This document shows, in pieces, positions 8,598-17,232 of a stretch of DNA of 64,000 nt (its first letter is position 1; every line of letters starts with the position of its first letter). The notes under the pieces were generated by a model. The model saw only the letters and a list, made by a program, of their open reading frames with translations. It ran no database searches and had not been told where the DNA came from. The stretch comes from Streptomyces flaveolus (GTDB lineage: Bacteria > Actinomycetota > Actinomycetes > Streptomycetales > Streptomycetaceae): NCBI RefSeq assembly GCF_000716535.1, contig NZ_JNWV01000008.1, positions 150,993 to 214,992 on the forward strand. Reading direction: 5' to 3'. The position numbers were made by a program, and so were the translations under genes.

Positions 8598-9302
8598 GTG
8601 TCGTACCCGAAACGAACCGCCGCGCTCGCGTCCGCCGCGGCCCTGGCCGGCTCGGCGGTGCTGCTGGCCGCGCCGGCGGCCCACGCCGACGTCGTCGACG
8701 TCGACTACCGCTGTCAGACGCCGATCGGGGTCAAGACCGCCGTCTCGCCGATCGACATCAAGGGCGTCAGGAGCGGCGGCGGCTACAAGATCACCATGTC
8801 CTGGCAGAAGGGCGTCTCCTCCAGCCCCGTCGAGCTGGGCATGGGGGCGATGAGCCCGAGCGCCACGGTCAAGCTGGGCGGTGCGGACAGCGGCACGCTC
8901 GCGGTCAGCGGACCCGCCAACGACGCGGCGATCCCGGCCGACACACCGATCAAGATCAGCGACCTCAGCGGCACGTACACGCCGAAGAAGAGCGGCAAGG
9001 TCACCTTCACGGCGGGCACGCTCACGATCAAGGCGCTCGGTACGACGACGACCTGCACGCCGACGAACGGTCCCGGGCCGTCCCTGACCCTGGACGTGAC
9101 AGCGGCCGGCGGTTCGTCGTCCTCGTCCTCCGGGGGCTCCTCGTCGGCCTCCTCCGGTGGCACCTCCTCCGCCGGGCAGCTTCCGCGGACCGGCCCCGAG
9201 GACTCCGCGGTCGCCCTCGGCACGCTCGGCGGCACGGTCCTGCTCGCCGGCGCGGCGGGGGCGCTGTGGCTGACCCGACGGGGTCAGACCGCTCGGCGCT
9301 GA
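8598..9302 (+). CDS. Secreted surface protein with LPxTG-type sorting signal
   Basis: A 234-residue exported protein. A signal peptide (residues 1-31, Ala-rich, ending AAHADV) precedes one beta-rich domain of about 125 residues, a Ser/Gly-rich linker, and a sorting signal: LPRTG at about residue 195, a hydrophobic stretch, then RRGQTARR. The domain is shared with the protein at 11667-12953, and the ending KALGTTTTCTPT is almost identical at DNA level too, so they are recent paralogues. It is probably fixed to peptidoglycan by a sortase. No function is known to me. GTG at 8598 follows the purine-rich aatggggtggaccgacc. Confidence 0.8.
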   Translation: MSYPKRTAALASAAALAGSAVLLAAPAAHADVVDVDYRCQTPIGVKTAVSPIDIKGVRSGGGYKITMSWQKGVSSSPVELGMGAMSPSATVKLGGADSGTLAVSGPANDAAIPADTPIKISDLSGTYTPKKSGKVTFTAGTLTIKALGTTTTCTPTNGPGPSLTLDVTAAGGSSSSSSGGSSSASSGGTSSAGQLPRTGPEDSAVALGTLGGTVLLAGAAGALWLTRRGQTARR

Positions 9303-9328
9303 CCCGGGGCCGGCTGGACCGCCCGCCT

Positions 9329-9418
9329 CGGCGGGACTGTCCACCCCGGCGGGACTGTCCACCCCGGCGGGACTGTCCACCCCGGCGGGACTGTCCACCC
9401 CGGCGGGACCGCCCACCC
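9329..9418 (+). repeat. Five tandem copies of an 18-bp unit
   Basis: The unit cggcgggactgtccaccc occurs exactly four times in a row, followed by a fifth copy changed at two positions (cggcgggaccgcccaccc). It lies just after the LPRTG gene and before the next gene. An 18-bp period would keep reading frame, but no convincing protein spans it. Confidence 0.9.
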
Positions 9419-9481
9419 CGCCCGGCCGGCCCACACGTCCGGGCCGACCGGTCCGCACGCCGCCGCCCCGAACGCCCGGCC

Positions 9482-9559
9482 GCCGCACACCGACCCCCTG
9501 CCGCACACCGACCCCCTGCCGTACTCCCGGCCACCTCGCCGCACCCCCGGCCACCTCGC
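9482..9559 (+). repeat. Further direct repeats before the DUF916-like gene
   Basis: Two perfect copies of gccgcacaccgaccccct (9482-9499 and 9500-9517) are followed by two copies of ggccacctcgc with a 20-bp period (9529-9539 and 9549-9559). With the 18-bp array just upstream, three different tandem repeats are packed into about 230 bp. Confidence 0.85.
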
Positions 9560-9570
9560 TGGAGCCGCCC

Positions 9571-10546
9571 ATGCAGCCCGCCGCCCGCGCGCCAGGCCCG
9601 CCCCACTCGCCACGCGCCTCGTCCGAGCCGCGCACCTCGCCGGCGCCGCTCACGCCGCGGATCCGGCGCGTCCCAGGCACCCGACCCACCCCACGCCGCT
9701 CCCGCACCCCGCTCGCGCTCGTCCCCCTGCTCCTGCCGCTCACGCTCCTGGCCGCCGCCCCGCAGGCCTCCGCCCGGTCGGAGGGCTGGTCGGTCGCGCC
9801 CCTGGGCGCCGGGCGCCCCGCGTTCTACGCCGAGGGCGCCCCCGGGACGGTCCTGCGGGGCACCGTCTCCGTCACCAACCGGAGCCGGACGCCGGTCACG
9901 GTCCGGCTGCGCGGCACCGGTGTGCCGACGGCGTTCGTCCGAAGCGGCCTGCGGGTGCCGGCCCGGACCCGCGCCGAGGTGCCCTTCACGCTGACCGTGC
10001 CGTCGGGGGCCGCGCCCGGCGACCGCACCGGCGCGGTCGTCGTGCGGGACGCGCACGGCCGTACCGCGACCGTGCCGGTGCGACTGCGTGTCGACGGGCC
10101 CCCGGCTCGCCGCGCTGACCGTCGAGCATCTCGCCGTACGCTCCGACCGGATCACGTACGAGCTGGTCAACCGGGGTACGACCGTCCTCGTACCGACGCT
10201 CGCGGTGCGCGCCGACGGACTCCTCGGCCGGGTCCTGGACCGCGCCCCGCGCACCCTGCCGGTCCGGCTGGCGCCCGGCGCCCGGCGCACGCTGAGCGAA
10301 CCGTGGCCCGGCCGGCCGGTGCTGGACAGGGTCCGCGTACGGCTGACGGTGACGGCGGCGGGCGGCGCGCACGACACCGCGGGCACCACGGCGGCGTACG
10401 TGCCGTGGGGCGCGGTGGCCGGCGGCGCGGCGGCGGTCGCGGCGGGGGGTACGGCCGTACTCCTGCGGACCCGGCACCGGCGCCGCCGTCACGCGGGGCC
10501 CGGACCCCGGCCCGGCACGCCGGAGCCGGCCGGAGCACTGCCGTGA
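9571..10546 (+). pseudogene. DUF916/WxL-like secreted membrane-anchored protein, interrupted by a frameshift
   Basis: The N-terminal part (from ATG 9571) has a long Arg/Pro-rich leader, a hydrophobic signal segment and an Ig-like domain resembling the WxL-associated DUF916 family (FYAEGAPGTVLRGTVSVTN, then VPFTLTVPSGAAPGDRTGAV). At a run of five C (10099-10103) the homology moves to another frame, which continues RLAALTVEHLAVRSDRITY and ends in a membrane helix (WGAVAGGAAAVAAGGTAVLL) and an Arg-rich tail, stopping at 10546. Removing one C restores a single protein of about 324 residues. As given, the first frame stays open through unrelated residues into the next gene, forming one 699-codon frame. 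Either a real mutation or a homopolymer sequencing error. Confidence 0.72.
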
Positions 10547-11670
10547 GGCGGGTCGCCTGCGCGGTCATCGGTGCCCTGCTGCTGGCCCTCGCGGGGCCCG
10601 CCGGACAGGGGCGGGCCGCCGAGGGGCCGGCGGTGCAGTTGTCGGCGGTTCAGGCCGGTGCCGGAGGCGCGGTCACCGTCAGGGGTACCGGCTGGCGGCC
10701 CCGCACCCTGCTCATGGTGCTGGTGTGCGGGCGGGCCACCCCGGCGCGAGGGGTCGTCGGCGGCACCAACTCCTGCGCGAACGGCGACGGACGGGCCGTG
10801 ACCACCGGCGCCGACGGCGCCTTCAGCCGGAAACTGCCGGTCGCCGAACCCCCCGTGCCCTGCCCCTGCGTGGTGCACGTGGCCACGGTGACCGGTGCCG
10901 GAGCCGAGGCGGACGCGGTCCTGGAGGTCGCCGGTCATCCCGTGGCCCCGCTGCCCGCCGAGCGCTCCGCCGGCCGGCTGGCGGTGCTGTCCGACACCCG
11001 GCTGACCGGAGGCGGCGGACTGCTGACCTGGTTCGGTGCACCACCCGGCCGCACCCTGGTCTTCACCGTCGGCAACACCGGCATCAGCCCGATCGAGAAC
11101 CCGGTGTTCCGGGTCGGCACCGCGCACGGCGTCTTCGCCCCCGAATGGGACGAGCGGCAGTGGCACGGCACCCTGGCGCCCGGGAAGAAGGCGCGGATCA
11201 AGCTGCCGGTCGAGCTGTCGGCCGGGGCGCACGGCGACTACACCGTGACACTGAAGCACGGCGGCCGGGTGCTCGCCGAGCAGCCGTGGGGCGTGGGCCG
11301 TCCCTGGGGCGTGACGCTCTTCTGGCTCCTTCTCTGCCTGGTCGTCCCGGCCGCCCTGTTCCGCGTCGGCATGCCCGTGGTGGACCGGGTCCGGCCCCGC
11401 CGCCCGGGCGCCTCCCGCGGCCGGTACCACCCGCACCGATCCACCACCCGGAGCCCCGGGCCCCTGCTGGATCCGCGCCTGCGCCGTCTCCTCCCGCGCT
11501 CCCGTTCCGCCGGGCCCCCGGCCGACCCGGCCCCCGCCCTGCCGTGGTTCGCCCCCCACTCCGCTCCGGGCGGCCCGGCCGGCCAGACCTCCGCACCGCA
11601 CGACGACAGCCCGACGAGTCCCACGACTCCCGGCACTTCCACCACTCCCACCAGGAAGGGACCCACGTGA
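10543..11670 (+). CDS. Secreted, membrane-anchored protein of unknown function
   Basis: A 375-residue protein starting with GTG at 10543, overlapping the previous stop as GTGA. It has a signal peptide (AVIGALLLALAGPAGQGRA), an N-terminal beta domain reminiscent of the neocarzinostatin-like fold (VTVRGTGWRPRTLLMVLVCG, with four cysteines), a second beta domain (TLVFTVGNTGISPIENPVF), one membrane helix (FWLLLCLVVPAALFRVGMPV) and a Pro/Ser/Thr-rich cytoplasmic tail. It ends in a GTGA overlap with the next gene, so all three genes form one translationally coupled unit. The fold assignment is tentative; the topology is clear. Confidence 0.72.
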   Translation: MRRVACAVIGALLLALAGPAGQGRAAEGPAVQLSAVQAGAGGAVTVRGTGWRPRTLLMVLVCGRATPARGVVGGTNSCANGDGRAVTTGADGAFSRKLPVAEPPVPCPCVVHVATVTGAGAEADAVLEVAGHPVAPLPAERSAGRLAVLSDTRLTGGGGLLTWFGAPPGRTLVFTVGNTGISPIENPVFRVGTAHGVFAPEWDERQWHGTLAPGKKARIKLPVELSAGAHGDYTVTLKHGGRVLAEQPWGVGRPWGVTLFWLLLCLVVPAALFRVGMPVVDRVRPRRPGASRGRYHPHRSTTRSPGPLLDPRLRRLLPRSRSAGPPADPAPALPWFAPHSAPGGPAGQTSAPHDDSPTSPTTPGTSTTPTRKGPT

Positions 11671-12953
11671 TCAAGCGAAGGAGAGGCACAGCGGCCGGGG
11701 GCACGGGCGCCCTGCTGGTGCTCGGTGCGGCGGGCGTCCTGCTGGGCGCGGCGGTGAGCCCCGCGCAGGCGGCCGAGGTGTCGTACGCCACCCACTGCGT
11801 GCCGCCCGCGGGCATCGACCCCGTCGACGGCACCACCAAGGTCGAGGTCACCGCGCCGGCCACGGCCGAGGTGGGCGACACGGTGGACATCGTGTGGAAG
11901 TTCGTTCAGGCCGCCTCGAAGAACCCGGACATCATCGACCTGCCCGCGAACTCGGTCCAGCCGTCCGGTGTGCTGAAGGCGGCCGGTGCGCAGACTGCCG
12001 ACATCGCGATGCGGGGGCCGCGGGAGAAGCCGGCGATCCCCAAGGGCGGGACCATGGTGCTGTCCGACATGAAGGGCAGTCTGAAACTGACGGCGGTCGG
12101 CGAGGTGACGCTGACGCCGGACGCGTACACCGTCAACGCCATGTCCACCGACACCAAGTGCGCGCCGAAGGAGGCCGTGCAGAAGGCGGCGACGATCCAG
12201 GTGGCGGCGGGCGGCGGGGGCACGTCCAGTTCGACACCCACCCGGTCCGCGACGCCGACCAAGTCCGCGACCCCCACCAGGTCCGCGACCGCCACGGCGA
12301 CCGGCGGCACCGGGCAGACCGACTTCACCGGCAAGGAGGTACAGGTCCCGTACGCCTGCAAGACCCCGATCGGCGACAAGAGCGCGACCTCGCCGGTGCA
12401 GATCGACGCGAAGAAGGACGGCGGGAGCTACGCCCTCACCGTGCGGTTCGAGAAGTCGGTGACGGACAGCCCCGTCGACATACCGAAGGACTCCGTGAAG
12501 CCGTCCATGGAAGTGGTGCTGGGCGGCGCCGACAAGGGCACGGTGCACGTGGAGGGGCCGACGAACGCGAACCCCGTCAAGTCCGGTGCCCCGATCGAGA
12601 TTCCCGACCTCACCGGCACCTACAAGCCCGGCGCGAGCGGCACCTCGACGCTGTCCCCGGGCGTGCTGACGGTCAAGGCGCTCGGTACGACCACGACCTG
12701 CACGCCGGTGAAGACGGAGGTCTCGCTCACCCTGGACACGACGGAGCAGCCGGGCGGCGCCGCGGGCGGCACGTCGACGTCGGGCGGTTCCTCCGGTTCC
12801 GCGACGACCGGCGGTGACGGCGGCTCAGGCGGCCTCGCCGAAACCGGAGCGAGCGACCACAACGCCCTGAAGGCCCTGGGCCTGGTGGCGGGCACGGCGA
12901 TCCTGCTGGGCGCGGCGGTGTTCACAGTGCTGCCGCGGCGCAGGACGCGATAG
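11667..12953 (+). CDS. Two-domain secreted protein with LAxTG sortase signal
   Basis: A 428-residue exported protein: signal peptide (residues 1-35, ending SPAQAAE), a first beta domain starting VSYATHCVPPAGI, a Thr/Ser/Pro linker with the repeat SATPTKSATPTRSATATAT, a second domain (VPYACKTPIGDKSATSPVQI) that is a paralogue of the single domain at 8598-9302, a Gly/Ser linker, and a sorting signal LAETG at about residue 390 with a hydrophobic helix and RRRTR tail. LAxTG is the motif read by class E sortases in Streptomyces, which anchor the long chaplins. GTG at 11667 overlaps the previous stop. Probably wall-linked; its ligand is unknown. Confidence 0.82.
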   Translation: MIKRRRGTAAGGTGALLVLGAAGVLLGAAVSPAQAAEVSYATHCVPPAGIDPVDGTTKVEVTAPATAEVGDTVDIVWKFVQAASKNPDIIDLPANSVQPSGVLKAAGAQTADIAMRGPREKPAIPKGGTMVLSDMKGSLKLTAVGEVTLTPDAYTVNAMSTDTKCAPKEAVQKAATIQVAAGGGGTSSSTPTRSATPTKSATPTRSATATATGGTGQTDFTGKEVQVPYACKTPIGDKSATSPVQIDAKKDGGSYALTVRFEKSVTDSPVDIPKDSVKPSMEVVLGGADKGTVHVEGPTNANPVKSGAPIEIPDLTGTYKPGASGTSTLSPGVLTVKALGTTTTCTPVKTEVSLTLDTTEQPGGAAGGTSTSGGSSGSATTGGDGGSGGLAETGASDHNALKALGLVAGTAILLGAAVFTVLPRRRTR

Positions 12954-13077
12954 CCGACCTCGGGGCGCGGGGCTGTATCGACATGCGGCTCCGCCGCGTG
13001 GGCGCGAGAAGCCACACCCGACCCGCGGCCGCCGACGCACCGTGATCCCCGCGACGTTCAGCGCCCCCACACGCCAA

Positions 13078-13112
13078 GAGGGCCGCCACACCCACCGGGT
13101 GCGGCGGCCCTC
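13078..13112 (-). terminator. Hairpin terminator of the peptide transporter gene
   Basis: A 10-bp perfect stem (GAGGGCCGCC with GGCGGCCCTC), one mismatch, then five more pairs (CACCC/GGGTG) around the loop acc. It lies 16 bp beyond the stop of the minus-strand transporter. Confidence 0.75.
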
Positions 13113-13128
13113 GGGCCAGGTCCGACGT

Positions 13129-14634
13129 CTAGTTGACGTTGCCCATCAGCTTCTTCACCTTGCCGCGGTACATCCACACCGCGACACCGGCGACCACGGC
13201 GAGCACGGCCTCCAGGGCGACGAAGCCCATCCTGTCGAGGTTGACGCCACCGACGGCCGGGTTCGACAGCAGGGCGGTGACGGAGTCGCCCGCGGTCACC
13301 GCGAGGAACCAGACGCCCATCATCTGAGAGGCGTACTTCTTCGGCGCCATCTTCGTCGTCACGGACAGACCCACCGGCGACAGCGTCAGCTCACCGATGG
13401 TCTGCGCGAAGTAGATCGCGACCAGCCACAGCGCCGCGGCCTTGTGACCGCCCTCGGCGATCGACAGCGGGGCGAGGAAGACGAAGAAGGACGCGCCGAC
13501 CAGCACCAGACCGGAGGCGAACTTCACGATCGTGCTCGGCTCCTTGCCGCGCTTGTTCAGCCACAGCCACAGCCAGGCGAAGACCGGCGCGAGGGCCATG
13601 ATCATGACCGGGTTGACCGACTGGTACCAGGAGACCGGGAACTCCCAGCCGAAGATGGTGTTGTCGGCGCTCTTCTCGGCGAACAGCGAGAGGGTGGAGC
13701 CGCCCTGGTCGTAGATCATCCAGAAGACGGCGGCGGCCACGAAGAACCAGATGTACGCGGACACCTTGGAACGCTCGGCCGGCTCCAGGTCCTTGTCGCG
13801 CAGGATCCGGGAGATGACCAGGATCGGCACGATCAGGCCGATGAGGGTGAGCGGGATCAGCGCCCAGTTCAGGGTGAAGTGGCCGGTGCCGCCGACGATG
13901 CCGTAGAAGACCACGGCGATGGCCAGCCAGATCAGGCCCTTGCGCAGGGTGGACGCCTTCTCGGCGGGCGTCAGCGGGGTCGGGACCTCGCTGCTCTTGG
14001 CGTTCAGGTGGCGGCCGCCGAGCAGGTACTGGGCGAGACCCAGCGCCATGCCGAGCGCGGCCAGCGCGAAGCCCAGGTGCCAGTTGACGTTCTCACCGAC
14101 GGTGCCGATGACCAGCGGGGCGACGAAGGCACCGAGGTTGATGCCGATGTAGAAGAGCGTGAAGCCACCGTCCCGGCGCGGGTCTTCCGGGCCGTCGTAG
14201 AGGTGGCCGACCATCGTGGAGATGTTGGCCTTCAGCAGACCGGAGCCGATGGCGACGAGAGACAGGCCGACGAAGAAGCTCGCGGCGGCGGGCAGCGCCA
14301 GGCACAGGTGGCCGAGCATGATGACCAGGCCCGCGACGGCGACCGTCTTGCGGGGGCCGAGGACACGGTCGGCGAACCAGCCGCCGGGCAGGGCGAGCAG
14401 GTACACGAGCGACAGGTACACGGCGTAGATCGCCGTCGCCGTGCCCGCGCTCAGGTGCAGGCCACCCGGGGCCACCAGGTACAGCGGGAGAAGGGCCCTC
14501 ATGCCGTAGTAGGAGAACCGCTCCCACATCTCGGTCATGAAGAGAGTGGCCAGTCCGCGGGGGTGGCCGAAGAAGGTCTTCTCGGAACCGGGGGTGCCCG
14601 GTCGGACCGAGTCCTTCGTCAGGCTGGACGCCAT
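13129..14634 (-). CDS. Proton-dependent oligopeptide transporter (POT/PTR family)
   Basis: A 501-residue integral membrane protein with about 14 hydrophobic segments. The first family signature is present (TEMWERFSYYGMRALLPLYL), as is the second (FTLFYIGINLGAFVAPLV), and the usual late hydrophobic blocks occur. Members import di- and tripeptides with protons. ATG at 14634 follows AGCAAGGAACGACC. The gene stands alone, ends in a hairpin terminator, and has a long upstream region shared with the divergent response regulator. Substrate range cannot be read from the sequence. Confidence 0.93.
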   Translation of the reverse strand: MASSLTKDSVRPGTPGSEKTFFGHPRGLATLFMTEMWERFSYYGMRALLPLYLVAPGGLHLSAGTATAIYAVYLSLVYLLALPGGWFADRVLGPRKTVAVAGLVIMLGHLCLALPAAASFFVGLSLVAIGSGLLKANISTMVGHLYDGPEDPRRDGGFTLFYIGINLGAFVAPLVIGTVGENVNWHLGFALAALGMALGLAQYLLGGRHLNAKSSEVPTPLTPAEKASTLRKGLIWLAIAVVFYGIVGGTGHFTLNWALIPLTLIGLIVPILVISRILRDKDLEPAERSKVSAYIWFFVAAAVFWMIYDQGGSTLSLFAEKSADNTIFGWEFPVSWYQSVNPVMIMALAPVFAWLWLWLNKRGKEPSTIVKFASGLVLVGASFFVFLAPLSIAEGGHKAAALWLVAIYFAQTIGELTLSPVGLSVTTKMAPKKYASQMMGVWFLAVTAGDSVTALLSNPAVGGVNLDRMGFVALEAVLAVVAGVAVWMYRGKVKKLMGNVN

Positions 14635-15127
14635 GGTCGTTCCTTGCTGGTCGGGACGCGCGGTGGAGCGTTGCGCGCCCGCTGGGGGTGTCGGCCGGCA
14701 CCGGCGGGGTCGGTCGTCCACCCCCACGCCCAGGGGGAGTCCGCCCCGGATCGCGGAGCGGCGGACGGCGACCACCGGGATCCACGCCCCGTGACGCGTC
14801 GATGCGTCCGGAGCCCGGCCAGAGGTCGTTCCTTTCAAGGCTGGTCTGGGCCAGCCCGCACACAAAGAAGACCCTCAGCGACAGATGCCCGCCAAAGGTC
14901 CCCGGTGTACTACAGGCGTTCAGGTCACCATACGGCAGGACACTGCCGGATATGGAAGGACTTGAGACACGGATCACAGGTGTCGCGGGAACCGCACAAC
15001 CCGATTCGAAGGTCTCTCCTACGATCGCATCCCCAGGTCAATGGTTCGTACCAGCAGCATACGAAGGTAAGAACCCCTGGCACCGATCACACCCCGGCAC
15101 CGCACGCGGGCGGTCTACCATCACCTC
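14635..15127 (+). other. 493-bp divergent intergenic region (transporter / two-component system)
   Basis: No gene seen. It must hold promoters for both neighbours. A perfect 6-bp inverted repeat, ttcgta-N9-tacgaa (15045-15065), lies 63 bp before the response-regulator start and could be an operator. I cannot place -35/-10 boxes with confidence. Confidence 0.45.
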
Positions 15128-15805
15128 ATGACCCGTGTACTGCTCGCCGAGGACGACGCGTCCATCTCGGAGCCGCTGGCCCGCGCCCTGCGCCGGGAAG
15201 GTTACGAGGTCGAGGTGCGCGAGGACGGACCCGCCGCGCTCGACGCCGGAATGCAGGGCGGCGTGGATCTGGTCGTACTGGACCTGGGGCTGCCCGGCAT
15301 GGACGGCCTGGAGGTCGCCCGCCGGCTGCGCGCCGACGGTCACACCGTGCCGATCCTCATCCTGACCGCGCGGGCCGACGAGGTGGACACCGTCGTCGGC
15401 CTGGACGCGGGCGCCGACGACTACGTCACCAAGCCGTTCCGGCTCGCCGAACTGCTCGCCCGGGTGCGGGCCCTGCTCCGGCGCGGCGCCGCCGAACCGC
15501 AGCAGCCGCCGGCCACGCACGGGGTGCGGATCGACGTCGAGTCGCACCGCGCCTGGATGGGCGACGAGGAACTCCAGCTCACCGCCAAGGAGTTCGACCT
15601 GCTGCGGGTGCTGGTGCGGGACGCGGGCCGGGTCGTGACCCGGGACCAGCTCATGCGCGAGGTCTGGGACACCACGTGGTGGTCGTCCACCAAGACTCTG
15701 GACATGCACATCTCCTGGCTGCGCAAGAAGCTGGGCGACGACGCGGCGAACCCCCGGTACATCGCGACGGTGCGTGGCGTGGGCTTCCGGTTCGAGAAGA
15801 GCTGA
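15128..15805 (+). CDS. OmpR/PhoB-family response regulator
   Basis: A 225-residue two-domain regulator. The receiver domain has the acidic pair (AEDD near residue 9), the phospho-acceptor Asp in LDLGLPGMDG and the conserved Lys in VTKPFRLAEL. The C-terminal winged helix carries LTAKEFDLLRVLV and the recognition-helix region TLDMHISWLRKKLG. It is followed after 35 bp by its sensor kinase, so the two form an operon. The signal and targets are unknown; the peptide transporter transcribed in the other direction is a possible target. Confidence 0.93.
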   Translation: MTRVLLAEDDASISEPLARALRREGYEVEVREDGPAALDAGMQGGVDLVVLDLGLPGMDGLEVARRLRADGHTVPILILTARADEVDTVVGLDAGADDYVTKPFRLAELLARVRALLRRGAAEPQQPPATHGVRIDVESHRAWMGDEELQLTAKEFDLLRVLVRDAGRVVTRDQLMREVWDTTWWSSTKTLDMHISWLRKKLGDDAANPRYIATVRGVGFRFEKS

Positions 15806-15840
15806 GTCCGGGCCCCAGCGAGCACCCCAGGTAACGGAGC

Positions 15841-17112
15841 ATGCGCCGACGTCTCATCCAGTCCACCCTCGCCGTCGTCCTCGTGGTGATCGCGGTCTTC
15901 GGCGTGTCCCTGGTGATCGTCGAGACGCGGACGATCAGCAACAGCGCCCAGGAGCGGGTGGAGTCGGAGGCGGTGCGGCTGGCCAGCATCGTGGACAGCC
16001 GGATCCTCGCCGCGGAGAACGTCAACGCGGACGTGCTGCGCAACCCCGTCAGCAAGGACCAGTACGCGGTCATCCGCATGCCCGGCAAGCCGCCCATCGA
16101 GATCGGCACCAAGCCCGAGGGCGACACCATCCACTACACGCAGCGCGGCGAGGAGGGCGAGACGGTCACCGTGCAGGAGCCCCGCTCCGCGGTGACCCGC
16201 GAGGTCGGCCGGACCCTGCTGATCATCGGGCTGGTCGCGCTGCTCGCCGTGGTGGCGGCGGTGCTGCTCGCCGTACGGCAGGCCAACCGGCTCGCCTCCC
16301 CGCTGACCGACCTCGCCGAGACCGCCGAACGCCTCGGCTCCGGCGACCCGCGCCCCCGGCACAAGCGCTACGGCGTCCCCGAGCTGGACCGGGTCGCCGA
16401 CGTGCTGGACGCCTCCGCCGAGCGGATCGGGCGCATGCTGACGGCCGAGCGGCGCCTCGCGGCCGACGCCTCCCACCAGCTCCGCACACCCCTGACCGCG
16501 CTGTCCATGCGCCTGGAGGAGATCACCCTCACCGACGACCCGGACACGGTGAAGGAGGAGGCGACCATCGCGCTGACGCAGGTCGAGCGGCTGACGGACG
16601 TCGTGCAGCGGCTGCTGACGAACTCCCGGGACCCGCGGACCGGCTCCGCCGTCACCTTCGACCTGGACGAGGTCATCCAGCAGCAGCTCGCCGAGTGGCG
16701 GCCCGCCTACCGCAGCGCCGGCCGGGCCATCGTCAGCTCCGGCAAGCGGCACCTGCAGGCGGTGGGCACCCCGGGCGCGGTCGCCCAGGTGCTGGCCGCG
16801 CTGATCGAGAACTCGCTCATGCACGGCGGCGGCACCGTCGCCCTGCGCACCCGGGTCACCGGCAACCAGGCCGTGATCGAGGTCACCGACGAGGGGCCGG
16901 GCGTGCCGGCCGACCTCGGCGCGCGGATCTTCGAGCGCACGATCAGCGGGCGGAACTCCACGGGGATCGGCCTGGCCGTCGCCCGGGACCTCGCGGAGGC
17001 CGACGGCGGACGGCTGGAGCTGCTCCAGGCGCAGCCCCCGGTCTTCGGCCTGTTCCTCTCCCGCACGCCCCCGGCGCGCACCCCGGACGACGACCGCCCG
17101 ACGGTCCGCTAG
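15841..17112 (+). CDS. Two-component sensor histidine kinase
   Basis: A 423-residue membrane kinase. Transmembrane helix 1 (about residues 8-28) and helix 2 (about 122-142) flank an extracellular sensor region of about 90 residues. HAMP follows, then HisKA with the phospho-His in ADASHQLRTPLTAL, and HATPase with N box (ALIENSLMHGGG), G1 (VTDEGPGVP) and G2 (STGIGLAVARDLAEADGG). Its partner is the response regulator upstream. The last two bases of the TAG stop at 17110-17112 are the first bases of a 107-bp inverted-repeat element, so the C-terminus may have been set by that insertion. Confidence 0.93.
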   Translation: MRRRLIQSTLAVVLVVIAVFGVSLVIVETRTISNSAQERVESEAVRLASIVDSRILAAENVNADVLRNPVSKDQYAVIRMPGKPPIEIGTKPEGDTIHYTQRGEEGETVTVQEPRSAVTREVGRTLLIIGLVALLAVVAAVLLAVRQANRLASPLTDLAETAERLGSGDPRPRHKRYGVPELDRVADVLDASAERIGRMLTAERRLAADASHQLRTPLTALSMRLEEITLTDDPDTVKEEATIALTQVERLTDVVQRLLTNSRDPRTGSAVTFDLDEVIQQQLAEWRPAYRSAGRAIVSSGKRHLQAVGTPGAVAQVLAALIENSLMHGGGTVALRTRVTGNQAVIEVTDEGPGVPADLGARIFERTISGRNSTGIGLAVARDLAEADGGRLELLQAQPPVFGLFLSRTPPARTPDDDRPTVR

Positions 17113-17217
17113 GGCCTGTCCGACAGTACGTCCAGTACGAGTCTCTGGGGGACCCCCAGAGCACGTACCTGACGCCGCGCGGCCGCCCTTCGGGCGACGA
17201 CGTGTCGGACAGGCCCT
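17111..17217 (+). mobile_element. 107-bp MITE-like element with perfect 15-bp terminal inverted repeats
   Basis: Left end agggcctgtccgaca (17111-17125) and right end tgtcggacaggccct (17203-17217) are exact inverted copies. Inside lies a second hairpin, ctctggggg-a-cccccagag (17143-17161), flanked by gtacg/cgtac arms. It has no coding capacity. I see no clear target duplication. It sits between convergent genes and could also act as a two-way terminator. Confidence 0.75.
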
Positions 17218-17232
17218 GGCCGGCCCGCGCGC

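Noticed and set aside
9329..9418. Possible CRISPR array
   Set aside because: The 18-bp units are directly adjacent without spacers and no cas genes are near, so this is a plain tandem repeat.
10104..10542. Linker region of a supposed 699-residue fusion protein
   Set aside because: In this frame the residues are Arg/Gly/Pro shadow sequence, whereas the alternative frame continues the beta domain and ends in a membrane helix; a frameshift explains it better.
13042..15834. 930-codon plus-strand open frame opposite the POT transporter
   Set aside because: The product is Gln/Asp/Arg/Gly-rich and antisense to a transporter with clear motifs; it then runs through an intergenic region into a different phase of the response-regulator gene.
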